Shown: positions 1 through 13,100, counted from the stretch's first letter. The stretch is 64,000 nucleotides of DNA from Cardinalis cardinalis (GCA_014549065.1 JACDOX010000027.1:1929691-1993690), one strand, 5' to 3'. The notes: generated by a model from the letters alone, not told the origin. Made by a program: numbers and translations.

Positions 1-1827
1 AGTATTCATCAGCTTCCAGACTCTAGAAATACAGCAGTATGTACTTATTTCTAACATTATTCCATGTCACAATTCCAGTGACACTTGAACTCGGGCTTAG
101 TAAGCTATAAGAAGTGGGTTTATATTGGTCAAAAGGAAGNTTGGAAGACAAACATCTCTTAATATATTTCGTTCCATATATTAGCTTATTGTATCAGACC
201 ATTTTTTTTTCCTGGGCCTGAAAAGAGCTGCACTTNTTAACAGCTCCCATGCCTTTGGAAAAGAGGAATAGAAATCCCACTTCTACTTTAAAAAAGAAAC
301 ATCAGTTTGGCTTTCAGATTGAAAATCCAAATAATCTTTAAAAAAAAAAGTGTTTCTGAAGCCAAGTTCTTCCAGTTGTGAGAATTATCTTCAGTCCTGG
401 CAAGGTCACAGTTCTTGTTTCCAATTACAGTAGATTTTGTTGCCTCTTTGGTATGCTTTAAGCCCTTTGGTTTAGAACAAAGCTTTTATGTAACTCATTC
501 TGGCTTGAAGCCTCTTTAGATTACACCAAGAACTAAGGTAGAAGTTCTTGGNGTAGAACCTGCAAAGCTCAAGTGCTGAGAGTGAAAAAACAGACTGCCA
601 GTCTGTTAAGCAATTCCAAGATAACTACTGTATGCATCAAGTCTTTTCTTAGACCCTTAGAAGAAAACACCTTTTTTCAAGCATATCACTAGCAGCAGGA
701 CTTCCATTAGTTCTAACATAATGACAAAAAGTACTGAGATTTAGTACACTTCAATAACCTAGTTTAAGGCAAGGCTAGGTACCTTTGAAGTGCTGAGGCA
801 GCATCTTGCTGGGGTTACTGAATTAACCCACATTTTNCATTATTAGGTTCTTACTCTAAACTAAGGTACAAGGTCTAACCTGCAAACATTTGCATTCTTA
901 AGCTGAAAGTATACANGTGGGTTGTAGTACTCACTATTCCTACAGAAGTCAAGGATGTAATGACATGTCTTGTCCTGAAGGCAACTTGACATATAGAAGG
1001 TTTTCCTGGTNTTTATGAATGCCAAATATCTAAGGAAATACTGCAATATTGACACTAATGGTTTGCTGGTCTATGTCTGTCCAGTCAAATCTACAATTGT
1101 AGTGGGGACACCAAGACTTCAACTTCCACAGTCTGTGGACAAGTACATCTAACTAGGTACACTACAGACCAAAACATATACACGCACCACTCCAATTTGG
1201 CCTGCCAACATCTTAAATCAGTTGCAGGAAACATGGCACATTTGATTACATAATTAGCTNAGAGCTTCAGTAAAATACATTTGTAAATTCTGAAATCTAG
1301 AAAAACACGTTGTCACATAGAATAACTGAAATAACAGGCTTAGGCTTACTGTTCTTGAGCTGCAGGACTTGCCACTGACTCGATTAAGTTTGCTGTAAGA
1401 GTAATGTGAGGTAAACACTGTCAGGAAATAACTGTTTCAAGAACAGAGTTAACTACTAGCAGGTTCAGACAACNTAGTCTTGATGTGTGCCACAATGCTT
1501 ATTCTTATGCCCAGGTTCTCTTTCACCTCATTGTCTCACCAGCACTTGTTCTTCTGTGCTCCCACAAACTCATTCCTTTGGGAAAATGTGGTTTGTACTA
1601 CCCATTCTCCATAATATGATGGACTTGTGTTCTTGGGTTGGACTTTTATCTCTAGAGGGATAAAGAGGCTTCCACAATTTATTTGTCTTCACTATGCACT
1701 AGAAGAAATTTCAATATTAAGCATTTTACTGGGCTTATCTCTACTTCAACAAGCCACCTGCCTTCTTATTTTGGCTCATCAGATTCCACTTCTGGGGGTA
1801 AGCAAAGAAATTGAGTCTATCATTAGC
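1..1827. other. AT-rich noncoding sequence at the left edge
   Basis: No exon was recognised here. If the last-exon call at 1828-1909 is right, the part just below it is minus-strand 3' UTR: a minus-strand AATAAA (plus-strand TTTATT) lies near 1678, about 150 bases past the proposed stop. The rest could be downstream flank or more of the same gene. Confidence 0.4.
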
Positions 1828-1909
1828 TTACTTGGAACAGGTGTCTGGTCCATTACTCTCATCACGACCATTATCAATTTTTACTGTGGCCTCTTCAGNT
1901 GTTGCAGAG
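1828..1909 (-). CDS. Possible last coding exon of an unidentified gene
   Basis: On the minus strand a pyrimidine-rich acceptor (TTTCTTTGCCAG) is followed by one open frame. It reads roughly EEATVKIDNGRDESNGPD and then TCSK before a TAA stop at 1828-1830; the other two frames stop within the exon. The peptide is polar and acidic, as in a disordered C-terminus. It would need an incoming phase of 2. A poly(A) signal near 1678 would follow. The plus strand of the same bases holds a longer hydrophobic open frame (1627-1941), so the coding strand is not certain. I do not recognise the protein. Linking it to the 4.0-4.8 kb exons is inference from orientation alone. Confidence 0.3.
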
Positions 1910-4009
1910 CTGGCAAAGAAATAATACAAGTCACACACTGATAGAGGTGTCAGCTCTGTATATTGCTAAGATTTGTTGTTCTAAAAAAAAGAATTAACTG
2001 TCAAGTGAACAGCAGCCTGAGCCAGAGCACAGGCCCAGCACCAAGAGAAGAAAGACTTCCTCCATATTAGCACAGCTGAATCCCTTGATTAGTGCTGATC
2101 TATTTCCTATTAGCAGCCCCTTTCTCAAAAGTTTTCCCTTTTCCCCCCCAAAAGAGACAGATGAGTTCAGCAGCAGGATAAAGGGCTTTGAAGCAGGGCA
2201 TCCATGAGTCTGCTAAGGACTCAACAGTTCAGGCTCTAGAAATGCCAGAAANATGCATATGCAAAATGGCTTCAGTGTCCAAGTGACATTAATGCCGTTA
2301 CAGCAACCTTCTTGTACAGAGAATTAATGTTTTCACCAGTAAAAGCCATACCATGGAGATGTTTTCGCACAGAGCAGGATACCAGACCGGAAACTGGAAG
2401 ACCAGAGCAGCAGCTGAGCTAGTGCTAGAACAGCAGTTTTTTGGGGTAGTGGCTGCTTGCCATAACTTCCTTAAAAGGGTCTCTTCAGATCAAGTTTTTG
2501 TTTTTTTGAAGGCCATATGACAATTTCAGAGAAAAAGTATAGCATCAAAATCCAGGAGCCTTATTTCAGTCTTCCCCACAGAAATACTGTGATGCATAAT
2601 AGCACAGCCACAGTGTTTGCTGAGGCCCTGCCTCTGGTTTCACAGCTTCGTGGGCAGGAACAGCTACACACACATATTCAATATTGGTGTTTCCATTCTG
2701 TTCTGAGGCAGCCTAGCATGTTTGAAGCATTAGTGTAATAATTTTGAGGATTCAAATATTCTTCATCCTCCATAACAGACCCATGCACTAGCACTGCTGC
2801 TGCAGTCTGGGCTAACCACCTTTTAAGCAAGAAGTTTAATGATGCTTCTCCTAGCATCATTCCTAGATCCTAGTTTCAGGAGCCAGTACTGATGCTTCAC
2901 CACCTGCACTCAGTATCAGGCTCAGCAGAAGAATTATTCTGATGCAGCAATTTTAGCATTCAAGCCTCATTTCCTAGCTCCAGTGTTTCCAGTGAAACCT
3001 GCCTCATTTTGTTCCTAGAGCTGAAGAAAAGCTTTAGTGATGGATAGGCATTCAGGTTTGCTTCCCAGCTATTCTTACAGAATATTCACTTGGGTGTTTA
3101 CACTTACTGAACAGCAGAAATGCTTCACTTATTAAAGCCTACTACTGCTGCAGCAATTTTGCTGCAGGTCACTTGCTTAAACTTGCAAACACATGAAGTG
3201 CACCAAATGCTACCTTCTTATCCTCTACTGTGATTAAAATATGCCACAAGAAGAATGAGAAACAAAAGTATTTTCAGTTAGGAAGGCAATCCTTAATACA
3301 AAGATAAAACAGAAGCCCAAGTACACTGTTTCCATAGTGCTCCCACACAAAAATTCAGTTCTAGATAATGCTTTCCTCAGTGGGAGTTTGTTTTGCTGAT
3401 CATTCTACATCTGCTTGTTGCCCAAGACAGAACAAGTGTTCAGCCATAAGCTATTACAATTAGGCTTTGACTATGGGGATGGAAGAGAATAAAAGGAGGA
3501 CATATTAGAAGAAATTGTTTCCTTCATGCACACACTCCTTACAGAGCATATGCTTTTCCGACTGCTCATAGCTAAAGGCAACCTCAGATTTGAGGCTTTT
3601 AAAGCAAGCACAGAAAGAGCCTTGCTCTACAAGAGACCCTGACACTCTTGTAACTCTCTTGACAGTCTGGACGCTAAAAGAGAACACACTTTAATGCCAT
3701 GGACTTACAAGGTCTCAGGGATGGAGACCTTGTACTCATTAATCACTTACTAACTACTTACAAGAAGTGAATCAAAACAGCGTATTTCTCCCCAAGATAC
3801 CCCTCCTCTCAGACAACAGCACTGGTGGCAGAGGGGAGTTAAAAAGACTATACTATGTAACATTCANACACTCTATCATTATTCCCTTTGTTATATTTTA
3901 AACACCAAGAACCTAAAGACACACCACATATTCAATCCCAAGCCCCCTTGCTGGCACAGTTCATTTCACTCACCCAGATGATTCTCTTGGCTGGATCCCT
4001 TGCTCATAC
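1910..4009. other. Probable intronic sequence of the unidentified minus-strand gene
   Basis: About 2.1 kb in which I cannot define further exons. One weak candidate is a minus-strand acceptor near 3675 (TCTCTTTTAG) followed by about 24 open codons starting RPDCQESYKSVR, in the phase needed after the exon at 4010-4053, but with no convincing donor. Nothing else is recognisable. Confidence 0.35.
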
Positions 4010-4053
4010 CTCACAGCTGTCATTTTNCTTGCTGTTGTTGTTGTTCTGCTGAC
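4010..4053 (-). CDS. Candidate second coding exon of the unidentified CpG-island gene
   Basis: This is a 44-base minus-strand exon between a good acceptor (CTTCTCTTCAG) and a good donor (GAG|GTATGA). The incoming G from the exon at 4666-4804 completes the first codon. The reading is then G-QQNNNNSK-x-NDSCE, ending in phase 0; the x comes from an n at 4027. Phase agreement with the CpG-island exon (1 to 1) is the main support. A second ATG (ATGACAGCTGTG) in another frame runs past the donor as an open reading, so translation could also start there. The protein family is not recognised. Confidence 0.4.
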
Positions 4054-4610
4054 CTGAAGAGAAGCACACCGAGTTGAAGTGAGACAGTACAAGAAACTGT
4101 GTATAGCAGCATCCTACAGTAGCCTCACAATCCCAACAGCCAGGCTACTGCTTCATTTTCAACTATTTCCCCCTATGGCTGACAAAGCTCAATCTTTCAG
4201 CTGTAACACTAACGAGAGTCAAGGCACTCAGCACTCTGATGAAGGGGTTTGGACTACACCAAACATACCACAGCGATAACAGCATCTGTACCTCACGATG
4301 AAGCGTTTCGCCCTGCTTCNAGCTCTGAAGCACAGAGGAGCCCCAGCCGGCACCTCCGGGGGAGCTGCGGGCGCGGACCGAACCGCAGGGAGCCGCCCCG
4401 GGCGCTGCCTCCCGGCGCACCCCAGCTACCCGGACGGGAGGCCCGCACTTGCTCCCGCTGCATCCCGCTGGCTCAGACCCCCCGGAACCCTCCCCCTACC
4501 TCACCTCGGCGCGGCCGCCGGGCTCCAAGCCGAGTCTGGACACCGCCCCCGGCGCCCCGCGGACTCAGCGGAAAGTTGGGTTAAACTTCCTGAGGGCTGT
4601 ATCCCGGCCG

Positions 4611-4636
4611 GCCCTCCCTCCCTCCCTCCCTCCCGC
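4611..4636. repeat. Short (CCCT)n microsatellite in the CpG island
   Basis: A tandem CCCT run of about six units (plus strand) lies just past the proposed exon 1 donor on the minus strand. On the minus strand it is a purine-rich GGGA run. Confidence 0.8.
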
Positions 4637-4665
4637 CTCCGCGCCGCGCCGCCAGCCCGTCTCAC

Positions 4666-4804
4666 CCACCGAGCTGTGGCGCGGAGTTCGAACACGCCTC
4701 ACCGCCCCCGGGGTGCGGACAAGGGGCTCGGCGGCGCTGTCCGGCTGCCCCTGGGCCGGGCCGGCCCGGTCCGGGCTGGGCTCGGCGGACCCGCCCGCTG
4801 CCAT
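4666..4804 (-). CDS. Candidate first coding exon of the unidentified CpG-island gene
   Basis: A minus-strand ATG at 4802-4804 opens a 46-codon reading starting MAAGGSAEPSPDRAGPAQG and ending in a basic stretch around RRVRTPRHSSV. It stops at a strong donor, GTGG|GTGAGA, in phase 1. The phase matches the exon at 4010-4053. The composition is Ala/Gly/Pro-rich and then Arg-rich, as in many disordered N-termini, so composition alone cannot prove coding. In human the minus-strand gene next beyond THSD1 on this side is NEK3, but this is not a NEK N-terminus (no MDDY..IGEGSFG). I assign no symbol. Confidence 0.4.
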
Positions 4805-4984
4805 GATAACGGCCCCGGCGGCCCGCGCCGCCCCCGCACTGTCCGCACAGGCCGCGGGCGGGCAGCGGGGCTCCCCGTCCCCCCGGAGGGGCGTTCGTGC
4901 GCCATACCGGGCTGGGTCGGAGTGCCGGTCTGCTGCAGGGGGGAAGGTCCTGCAGAGGCATCTNGGCAGGCCGGAACGATGGGC

Positions 4985-5765
4985 TGAGACCCAACAGCGT
5001 GAGGTGCAACGCGACCAAATTCCAGGTCCTGCGCTTGGGTCACAGCCAGCCCAGGCAGCGCTGCAGGCCGGAGGCAGAGGGGCTGGAAAGTTGCCGNGCA
5101 GAAAAGGAGCTGGGAGTGCTGGATGATAGCGGCTGAACGTGAGCNAGAGTGTGCCCAGGGGGCCAAGAAGGCCAGTGACGTCCTGGCCTGTACCAGCAAT
5201 AGTGTGGCCAGCAGGACCCGGGCAGTGAGTTCAGCGCTAGTGAGGCCACATCTCCAGTAACGTGGTGTCCAGTTCTGGGCCCCTAAATTCAGGGAGGACA
5301 CTGAGGTGGTGGAGTGTGTCTGAGAAGGCAACAGAGGTGGTGATGGGTCTCAAGCACAAGTCCTACAAGNTGCACCTGGGGTTATTTAGCCTGAAGAGGA
5401 GGAGATCAGGGGAGACATTGCTCTCAAGACTGCCTGAAAGGAGGGTGGAGCCAGGTGGGGGTCAGCATCTTCTCCCAAGCGAATAGGTGAATAGGGATCG
5501 GACAAGAAGATACAGTCTGAAGCTGGGNGGTTTAGGTTGGACATTAGGAAGAAATTCTTCACAGAAGGAGTAATTAGACATTGGAACAGACTGCCCAGGG
5601 AGTTGGTGGATTCACCATCCCTGGAAGTGTTCAAGGATAGACTGGACATGGCACCTTAGTGCCATTGTCTAATTGACACGGGGGTGTTCAGACATAGGTT
5701 GGGCTTGATGATTGCTGAAGTCTTTTCCAAGACTTTCCAAGTATTTTCTAATTGATTCTGTAGCT
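4985..5765 (+). mobile_element. CR1 LINE 3' fragment, plus orientation
   Basis: Typical CR1 3' sequence: the GTTTAGGTTGGACATTAGGA block, the TGGAACAGACTGCCCAGGGA block, CCTGGAAGTGTTCAAGG, and a degraded GGTTGGGCTTGATGATTGC tail. It includes part of the degenerate end of the reverse-transcriptase ORF. It is 5'-truncated and diverged. It begins at the downstream edge of the CpG island. Confidence 0.93.
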
Positions 5766-6466
5766 CTGTGTGGGGCCACACTGCCCCCAGCCCACCAGAC
5801 CCCAGCCAGCCCCACCATTTGCATCGTCGCAGTTTTTTGTAAACTTTTCTGCTGCTGTGGTTTGATGCCTCTCAGTGCCTTTCCCATGGCATGACAGCTT
5901 GGAGGGGCTGCACTCGAGGTCGGGCAGGGGCCGCAGGCCAGCCAGTCCCCACAGCCTGGGGCAGCTCTTGCCATCATCCAGGGCAGAGCATCCCAATGGG
6001 CGCTTGGATTTTCACACGGCATCGAGCATTTAGGTTTTCGCAGAATCGGAGCCTCCAGAATNTGATGCGTTACCCTGTGCTCTGCAGAGGCTTCACGTTA
6101 CCTCGTTACCAGCAAGCAAGTGAGGAGCAGTCACGGGGCATCCCGCGGTGCAGCAGTGTCGCTGTAGCTAGCTGCTGAGGCCAGGGCTGCGCTGGGGAGG
6201 CTTTCTGCAGGGCGATCGACACCAGAGGGAGCCCAAAGCGAGCTTTTAGCGCTGCTCCCTGGGCTGCTGGGGCTTGGCAGGGGGAGATGCTGTAACTGAC
6301 GGCAGGAGCCTGCCCGGATGCTCCCTGCCCAAGAGAAATAAAATCCTTAAGGTGAATGCTGAGAATAGGGAACATTTCTGAGCACTAGACTAAAGAGAAA
6401 TTTTTCCCTTCAAACCTGTATAAATACATAAATTTCTGATACAGACTGTGGTAGCAGGTAACAGAA
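5766..6466. other. Moderately GC-rich spacer between two CR1 copies
   Basis: About 700 bases. Open frames on both strands are short and none has convincing splice sites. No gene or repeat family is recognised. Confidence 0.4.
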
Positions 6467-7170
6467 ATATAGAATCACAGAATATCTGGAGTTGGAAGGA
6501 TCCACAAGGATCATCAAAGTCCAGCTGCTGTCCCACTCCTGACACTTCAACAATCCTGAGAGTATTGTCCACACATTTCTTGAGCTCTGTCAGGCTTAGT
6601 GCTGTGACCACTTCCCTGGGGAGCCTGTCCAGTGCCCAGCCACTCTCTAGGTGAAAAACCATTTTCCAACATCCAGCCTAGACCTTCTCAGACACCTTCA
6701 GATCATTCCCTCAGATCCGGACACTGGGCATCACAGAGAAGAGATNGGTGCCTGCCTCACCCTTCCCCTCATGAGAAACCTATAGACAGCATTGTGGTCT
6801 CNCCTCAGTCTCCTCCAGGCTGAACCGACCCAGTGACCTCAGACATTCCTCATACAGCTTCCTCTCAAGGACCTTCACCATCCTCATTGCCCTTCTTTGG
6901 ACACTCTCTAACATCTTAATGTCTTGTTTATTTTGTGGCACCCAAAACTGCCCCCAGCACTCGAGGTGAGGCAGCCCCAGCTCAGAGCAGAGCGGGACAA
7001 TCCCCTCCCTTGCCCAGCTGGCCATGCTGTGCCTGATGCACCCCAGGACACGGTTGGCCCTCCTGGCTGTCAGGGCATTCCTGACTCAGATTCAGCTTGC
7101 CATTGACCAGGACCCCTCCCCTGTGTAGACTCTGACAATTTGTCTTTATTAAACTTCATGAGGTTGGTCC
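6467..7170 (-). mobile_element. CR1 LINE 3' fragment, minus orientation
   Basis: The plus strand starts at the reverse complement of the CR1 3' end (GAATCACAGAATATCTGGAG, then TTGGAAGGATCC) and runs into the ORF2 terminal region. The phrases TCCAGGCTGAACCGACCCAG, TTCTTTGGACACTCTCTAAC and TTAAACTTCATGAGGTTGG read as inverted CR1. About 700 bases long, 5'-truncated, in inverted orientation to the copy at 4985-5765. Confidence 0.94.
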
Positions 7171-10100
7171 GAAGTATGTTTGGTATATTCAGATAATTAT
7201 GTATTTGAGAAGCAGCTAAACAAGGATGGAAACTAAGTTTGATGATGGGAAGAAACATTCAATTAATTTTTTCTTAGTTATAAAAAAAAAATTACATGTG
7301 CAGTGTAGGGAAATAAAACAAAGGGAACATGTAATTGAGAGAACAAAGAGCTTTTAGTTAGGAAGAGAAGACTGTTCAGTCAAGGCAGGAAAGATGTAAC
7401 AAAGTTTGTAAAAGTGTAACAAGTAGCAGGTGCCCAGTAGTTTGTAGAAAGGACTGTTCTATAAGCGTTCATCTTTGAGAGAAAAGTCTGATGTTGCTGT
7501 TAGGGAATTGATTATGAATATTACTGGTTAGCAAGCTTATTAATAATTATACTTTTGGCTATCCAGGCTCATGCTATTCTAACTCAGTGGTGAAAATATT
7601 ATACAAGTCATGTGCACTTTTAATAAACATCTCTGGTTATACCATGATGGGGGACCATGTTTCTCTCATGCATTTGCAGTGCAGGTTACTTAGGACAGTC
7701 TTTACCTGTGGACCAGCTGGGGATCCTGTGAGTTACTCTCAGCAGGAGTTTACACTTGTGGAGCACCTTCACAGTGGAAGTGGTGAGGGCAGGCCCACAT
7801 CAGAGAGCAGCGTAGAAATAGAAAAGTCCAGTTTCCCCTGTCCTGGGCTCTGGAAGCATCAAGGTGTGAAGGCAGTTTACGTATTTAGGTGGACTTCTCA
7901 CCAGACAACCTGTAAAAACCAAAAGAGGGGCTGGAGGTGGGAGGCTTCCAGTTTGATACCCAGGCTGAATTCCAGGGCTGGCCAGCTAAAGGTGCACTTC
8001 AAAAGGAAGAACAGTTCTTCCCAGTTTTCATCACATGGATAGATGCTGCAGTGCCAGTGATACTGAATTTCATGTGTTTCCTGAGTTTCCTGGTGGTTGG
8101 TCTACTTTCTTAAGACCCTTACTTCTGGACTCAGATGACTAAAATAAAAACACCACCTTTTTACTAATAAAATNAAATTTCTGTCTCTCAGCTGGTAGAG
8201 AAAAACATAGGAACAAGATCCAATGTTCATAAAGACAAAATAAAAATGAAGCATTGAAAATGTTATGTTTTTTACATTCAAGACTTGTAAATATTTTTCA
8301 TTATATTTTGCTGGTTAAGTCATGATACTGATATTTAATAACCCTTGAGAATCCAGTTCTGATCCTCTGACAATTTTCCATCAGTGTAAAATAGCTGAAT
8401 TGTCAAAAATGACAAAATATTTAAATATTTAGTAAATAATCCAGTTACATACTGGCTAAAGAGCAGGATTAAGTACACATTTCTCAGAGGGGTGATGACA
8501 TACTTTGCATTCCAAAAATAACAGAGAAGGTGGTAAACAGAATCTCTTAACTTGACAGATTTTTAAATTGGTAGGTATTGCTCTTCTGTATCTCATTCTT
8601 TTAAGACAGACAAGAAAAATATTACATTTTTATTAAGTCTTGAGATAGCAGAAATATGAAGATAAGTGGGTAAAAAATGAATTCTCTGCCAATATTAAAA
8701 ACAGGTAGACCAGATGACCTGATGGTGATAGCTTTTCATCTTGGCTCTGCTCCCTGAAAAGTGAGAGCAGATTAGAAAGAGGGTTTAGACTAATAAAATA
8801 TCAAAGAAGCTTAATAGTAGAAGCAAAAATAATTATATTAATAATAATTGTAAATAGACATGGCAGTTAGGGAAAATACTTGTGCTCACTATATTTCTAA
8901 AACAAGACTGCAAGTTTTACTGCTAAAATAAAAATATTTTGTTGCTTCTGTAAGCAACTGACTGGCTAGAAAATAACTTTGATTAAAAAGGTTCAATCAA
9001 CCCATTTCACATTGATGTAAATGCAGCGCACTAGTCTTAAAATAACTAAAAGATAAACCATACTTAAGCAATTATTTTCCTGAGAGATTCTTCAGGGATT
9101 GGGTGTTGTCTTGCATTGTTTAATGTTGTGTTGTTTTGTTTTAAACCATGGCCTGGATAAGATCCTGAGTGATGAAGTTTGCAGCTGACACAGAGGTTGT
9201 AACCATGGTCAGATAGAATAAGAATGACTGCCTGGCACTGAGTAAAGTGTGACTTACATCCACTGTCAATCTCAGAACACAAGACCTCAGGATGATGTTT
9301 GGTACCCTTGGTACCTGAAGGACCATGTAACATGTGTTTAAAACATTCTAAGTCTGCTTACAGTCCCTCTAACTCCCAGAAAGGCACCTGCCACCTGCAT
9401 GGCCTGTGTGTGTGCATGTTGAAAAGCTGGCAGGCATTTCTTGACTAACTTCTCAGGTGTTGTGAGTCACAGTCATCCTGACTGCAGCAGGTAACACCAT
9501 GCAGGTCACACTTGGAGCATCAGTGACAGAGGAAGTCAGGTAACCCTAAAAGTCCTGGAGCAACAGCAGGGATGCGCCAGTGACAGGTGATTGTGGCATG
9601 TAGCTCTGTGACAAAAGGAATGATATCCTTGAATCCACAAACAGGAAAGATTTCGGAAATATTGCCTGAGCTCTTTGTATGGCTCTTAATGTGAATGACT
9701 TAATCACAGGACAAGATGCCCCAGAAGGGGTGTACACAGACTCACACCAGCAACATTTATGACTACAAAGGTATTTGTTCAGCAATTGCCTAACCTTTGA
9801 GGCAGTTAAATTGATGTGGCACTTCTCTGTGGTGCTGCAGAGATCCCTCGAGAACCTGCAGTTCTGCTCCTGTCCTGACCACATATCTCTGCTGCATGTC
9901 CCTGACTAGGCAGATCAGGCTCCCAAATCCAGGCAGAGTACTGCAGTTCCTGAAGNCCCCTCAACATGCCCAGTGAGACCACCTCCATCACACCCTGTCA
10001 TACACCACCCACAGCTCTTCTCACCTCTATGTACTTGCTCTACATTAAACTGCCCCGAATGAAATCTCTCCAGGAGCAGAACATTTTCCTGCTTTTCCTC

Positions 10101-13100
10101 TCCATGCCNGCCAAGTGCCCTGCTCACAAGTGTGCTGTGCTTGTGCCATGTTCCTCAGCCCTGCCTAGGAAAAGCTCCAAAGCAGCCCCTCACTCCATGA
10201 CCCTGCTGGGTTTCCTGCACACACATCCTCNGCCAAAGCAGATAATGGGGGTTTGGATTCCCAGCCAGGAGCAATCACACAGCTTNTGCGATTGGACCTA
10301 GCCTTTAGGAGGGAAAAAGGCTTTTGGCAGCAGAGGGCTCTTCCCCTTCTCAGAGTAAGGCGTCATGAAATTCAAAGACTGCAGGATGAGACTCGGGAGA
10401 TTAAGACTCAGGGCAAAAAAAAAAAAAAGCTCAATGCGAGTAATTAAAAAGTGGGAGAACATGCTAAGGTTTGTGGCTGATTCTTCTGCACTAAATATTC
10501 TGCAGCAAAATGTATTTTTCTTAAAGGGACATTCCAGTTCAAATGGGAGTGAATTAGGTTAGAGAAGTTCTCTGACCTGAAGTAGGTAGAAGATCATGGA
10601 ATCCACATATCCCCTCTAGTCTTGTGATTAATGCCCTTTGATACAGCTATTCCTGACATGGGATTGCTGGGACCTGTGCTTGCCCTCAGGAACTTACAAA
10701 ATAATTGCATTTGTTGTGTCAACCCATTAGATACTCACAGGCTGCATGCAGACTCATTAGTTAAACTGAATTATGTATTTGCTCTTTGAAAGTTATCAAA
10801 GTATTCAGATCTAGCATGTTTCATGGTCTGCCACCACTGCTGCTGCTTTGTACACAGATTTCTGTGGTTACTCCTGGCTNACCAACCACAGACTTTTCAT
10901 GCGCAAATGCCGGTTTCGGTTATTTCACGGGTTGAAACTATGGTGCTGATGTCATCCTGGTCTTTTAATTTCAGCTTCTTTTGATGAAACCCTTTATTGT
11001 TAGATTAAAAAACAATAAATATTTGTTTCAGATCTCATATATTAACTTTGTTTTAAAAAANCTGGCAGCCTAGATTCCTGCAGAGATGTACGCTAGCTCA
11101 AACATCAAGGGCGAGCAGGCCCCTGGTAGGTACCTCCACACCTGCAGTGCCTGCAAAGGAGCCTGGTCTGCAGTCTCTCCCAGTGAGCAGNGTGTTCATT
11201 GAAGGTGGCTTGTGATAGGAAAGTATCAAAATAATGCAAATGCATAGTGCACCTGGATTCATTNCAAGTAATCTGTTTGTCTTTGAGCTGGGTCCAGACT
11301 ACCTGTATTTTCCTAGAGCACAGGTAGGCAGTCAGACTCTTGCTGTGAAATCCTCAGGTCTCTCTACCTCCTTTGGAGCCTGGAGCAATCTGCCTCATTT
11401 CTTGCCTTTCCCCTTTAAGAAGAAGCAACCAACAAGGAACCAGTCTTGGGAGAGTTTTGAGATGCCACTACTGCCTTCCAGCTGCAGTGATGTTCCTTTA
11501 GGCTCTGAAGGTGTTAATATCCATCATGTTCCTGTGTTCATTCCAAGCCATTTTCCCCCCATAACTGTAGGAATATCAAGAGCTACCCCAGAACCATGCT
11601 CTTCAGTCACATTTACCCACCAGTTTGTGTGTGCTGGTATTGCATTTAATGTGTGTCTAATAGTTTTTTCAGCACCTACATACATTTTCTGGAAGGAAGG
11701 GGGAGGACAGCAAGGTAGGAAGGTTTTAGTTAATGAGACTGTTATTTTTTGCTGACAAGATCACTGAGTATCTTAAGAAANGGGAATCTGATATCCTTCC
11801 AAGAAACTAAACAGGAATTTGCATTCCAGAATATCTGTGAAGCATGTGTATTCCGGGAAAAAAAACACAACCCAGTATTTATTGTCACATTGCCTAGGGA
11901 TTTCAACATCTGTGAGGAAACTCTGGTGATCACACAGTGTCCAAATTCTTTATGNTGACTTGATTATTTTAGCTCCAAGCCAGTGGAGCAGTACCTGAAG
12001 ACACTCTCCTGCTAGACCCCCCTCATGTGAACTCAACCTCATGGCAACCCCTCTCTTGTGCTTCANATATTCCTAAAGCTTTCTCTAGCCTGGGAAAATA
12101 AGTTAATCATGAAACAGGTATGCAAGAACCATGTTCCAGCTGAGTGGGATTTTCACATGCAGATGTTGCTGAGGCGAACATTGGTGGAGGCCAGAGGCAG
12201 CGTGAGTGCTCCAGATGTCTTGGCTCTGAGATGTTTTGGCAGCCACTGAGCGAGGGTTGGAGATAGAGTCCTGTTCCTGCAAAGCTGCAGTGACAGTGCA
12301 CACATGTGAGTTTCACTGGCACTGCAGTTTCACTGCTCCCTTCTGCCCTGGGACCAGCAGAAGTTAATGCTATGAGGCCTGATGCTCCCTAATCTTATGG
12401 TCCTGCACACAGCTGCAGGCACTGACTGCCAGCCACACCACACCACAACTCCAACACTGACACCACAGCCTCAGCCCTGTCTGTGATCCCACCTGGGANC
12501 AGGAGATGCTCACAGGCCAATGAGATTTTTGGCCACCTTTTAGAGANGAGCATAAATTGTTGCACAGCAGGTTGAGCACTGTCTGGATGGGTCCAGCTGA
12601 GAAAGAGTTGCTGCTGCTGGTGAAAGCCCCAGGGGATGATGTGCAGCCTCCCTGTGCTCCAGTGCATGGTACCTGCACACCCTGCTGCCAGCTGCAGTTC
12701 CTGGCCAAAGGGGCAGAAAAAAAGGCCAAGTACCCACTAGGGAGAAGAGGAAACATTTCACTCAATTTCATAGCTGTCAAAACCAGTCTTAAACTGGGGC
12801 TAGAAAACAAGNGAGAAGAAAACCACTGCTTACATAATCCTTTGGCAGTGGATTGAATCAGGGTTCTTGTGGGAGAAGAGGAATGCAGTTTTAAAGGAAT
12901 AAACATCATTCCTGTAGCTGGTAGTAGCTGNATAGTCCTGCTTTCCTGAAGAGCAGCACAGACATTTACCGTGGGTTTATGTGCCCTGTCTTTTGTGCCC
13001 ATGGTCTCTACTCTGAAGAAAGCTCTGTAAAATGGATCATTCCTGCTGTTTTCTTTAAAATAATCTGCAATTCCTTGGCCATAATACAAAGGGAGGCACC

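Larger units (their letters stand above)
4300..4960. promoter_or_regulatory. CpG island, probable promoter of a minus-strand gene
   Basis: About 650 bases of strongly G+C- and CpG-rich sequence stand out from an AT-rich surround. Inside lie a minus-strand ATG-initiated open frame (from 4804), several good minus-strand donors (GGTGG|GTGAGA near 4665, GAG|GTGAGG near 4503) and a CCCT tandem run. Open frames in nearly every frame here are a by-product of base composition. The island ends where a CR1 copy begins at about 4985. Confidence 0.75.

Noticed and set aside
1627..1941. Plus-strand 104-codon hydrophobic ORF resembling a multi-pass membrane protein
   Set aside because: It begins at GTG, has no family match I can name, and overlaps a minus-strand exon-like frame with acceptor, stop and poly(A) signal. 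Alternative strands cannot both be favoured; low confidence either way.
4249..5331. Several long overlapping ORFs on both strands at 4.2-5.3 kb
   Set aside because: They are explained by CpG-rich composition with few stops, and by the CR1 copy from 4985.
7587..8042. 151-codon plus-strand ORF
   Set aside because: No domain, no splice context, Ser/Lys-rich random-like composition.
11234..11755. 173-codon plus-strand ORF
   Set aside because: No recognisable domain or exon borders, and an n hides one codon. Likely chance.
12370..13089. 239-codon minus-strand ORF
   Set aside because: Four n-containing codons may mask stops. The translation has no domain and overlaps other frames of similar quality.
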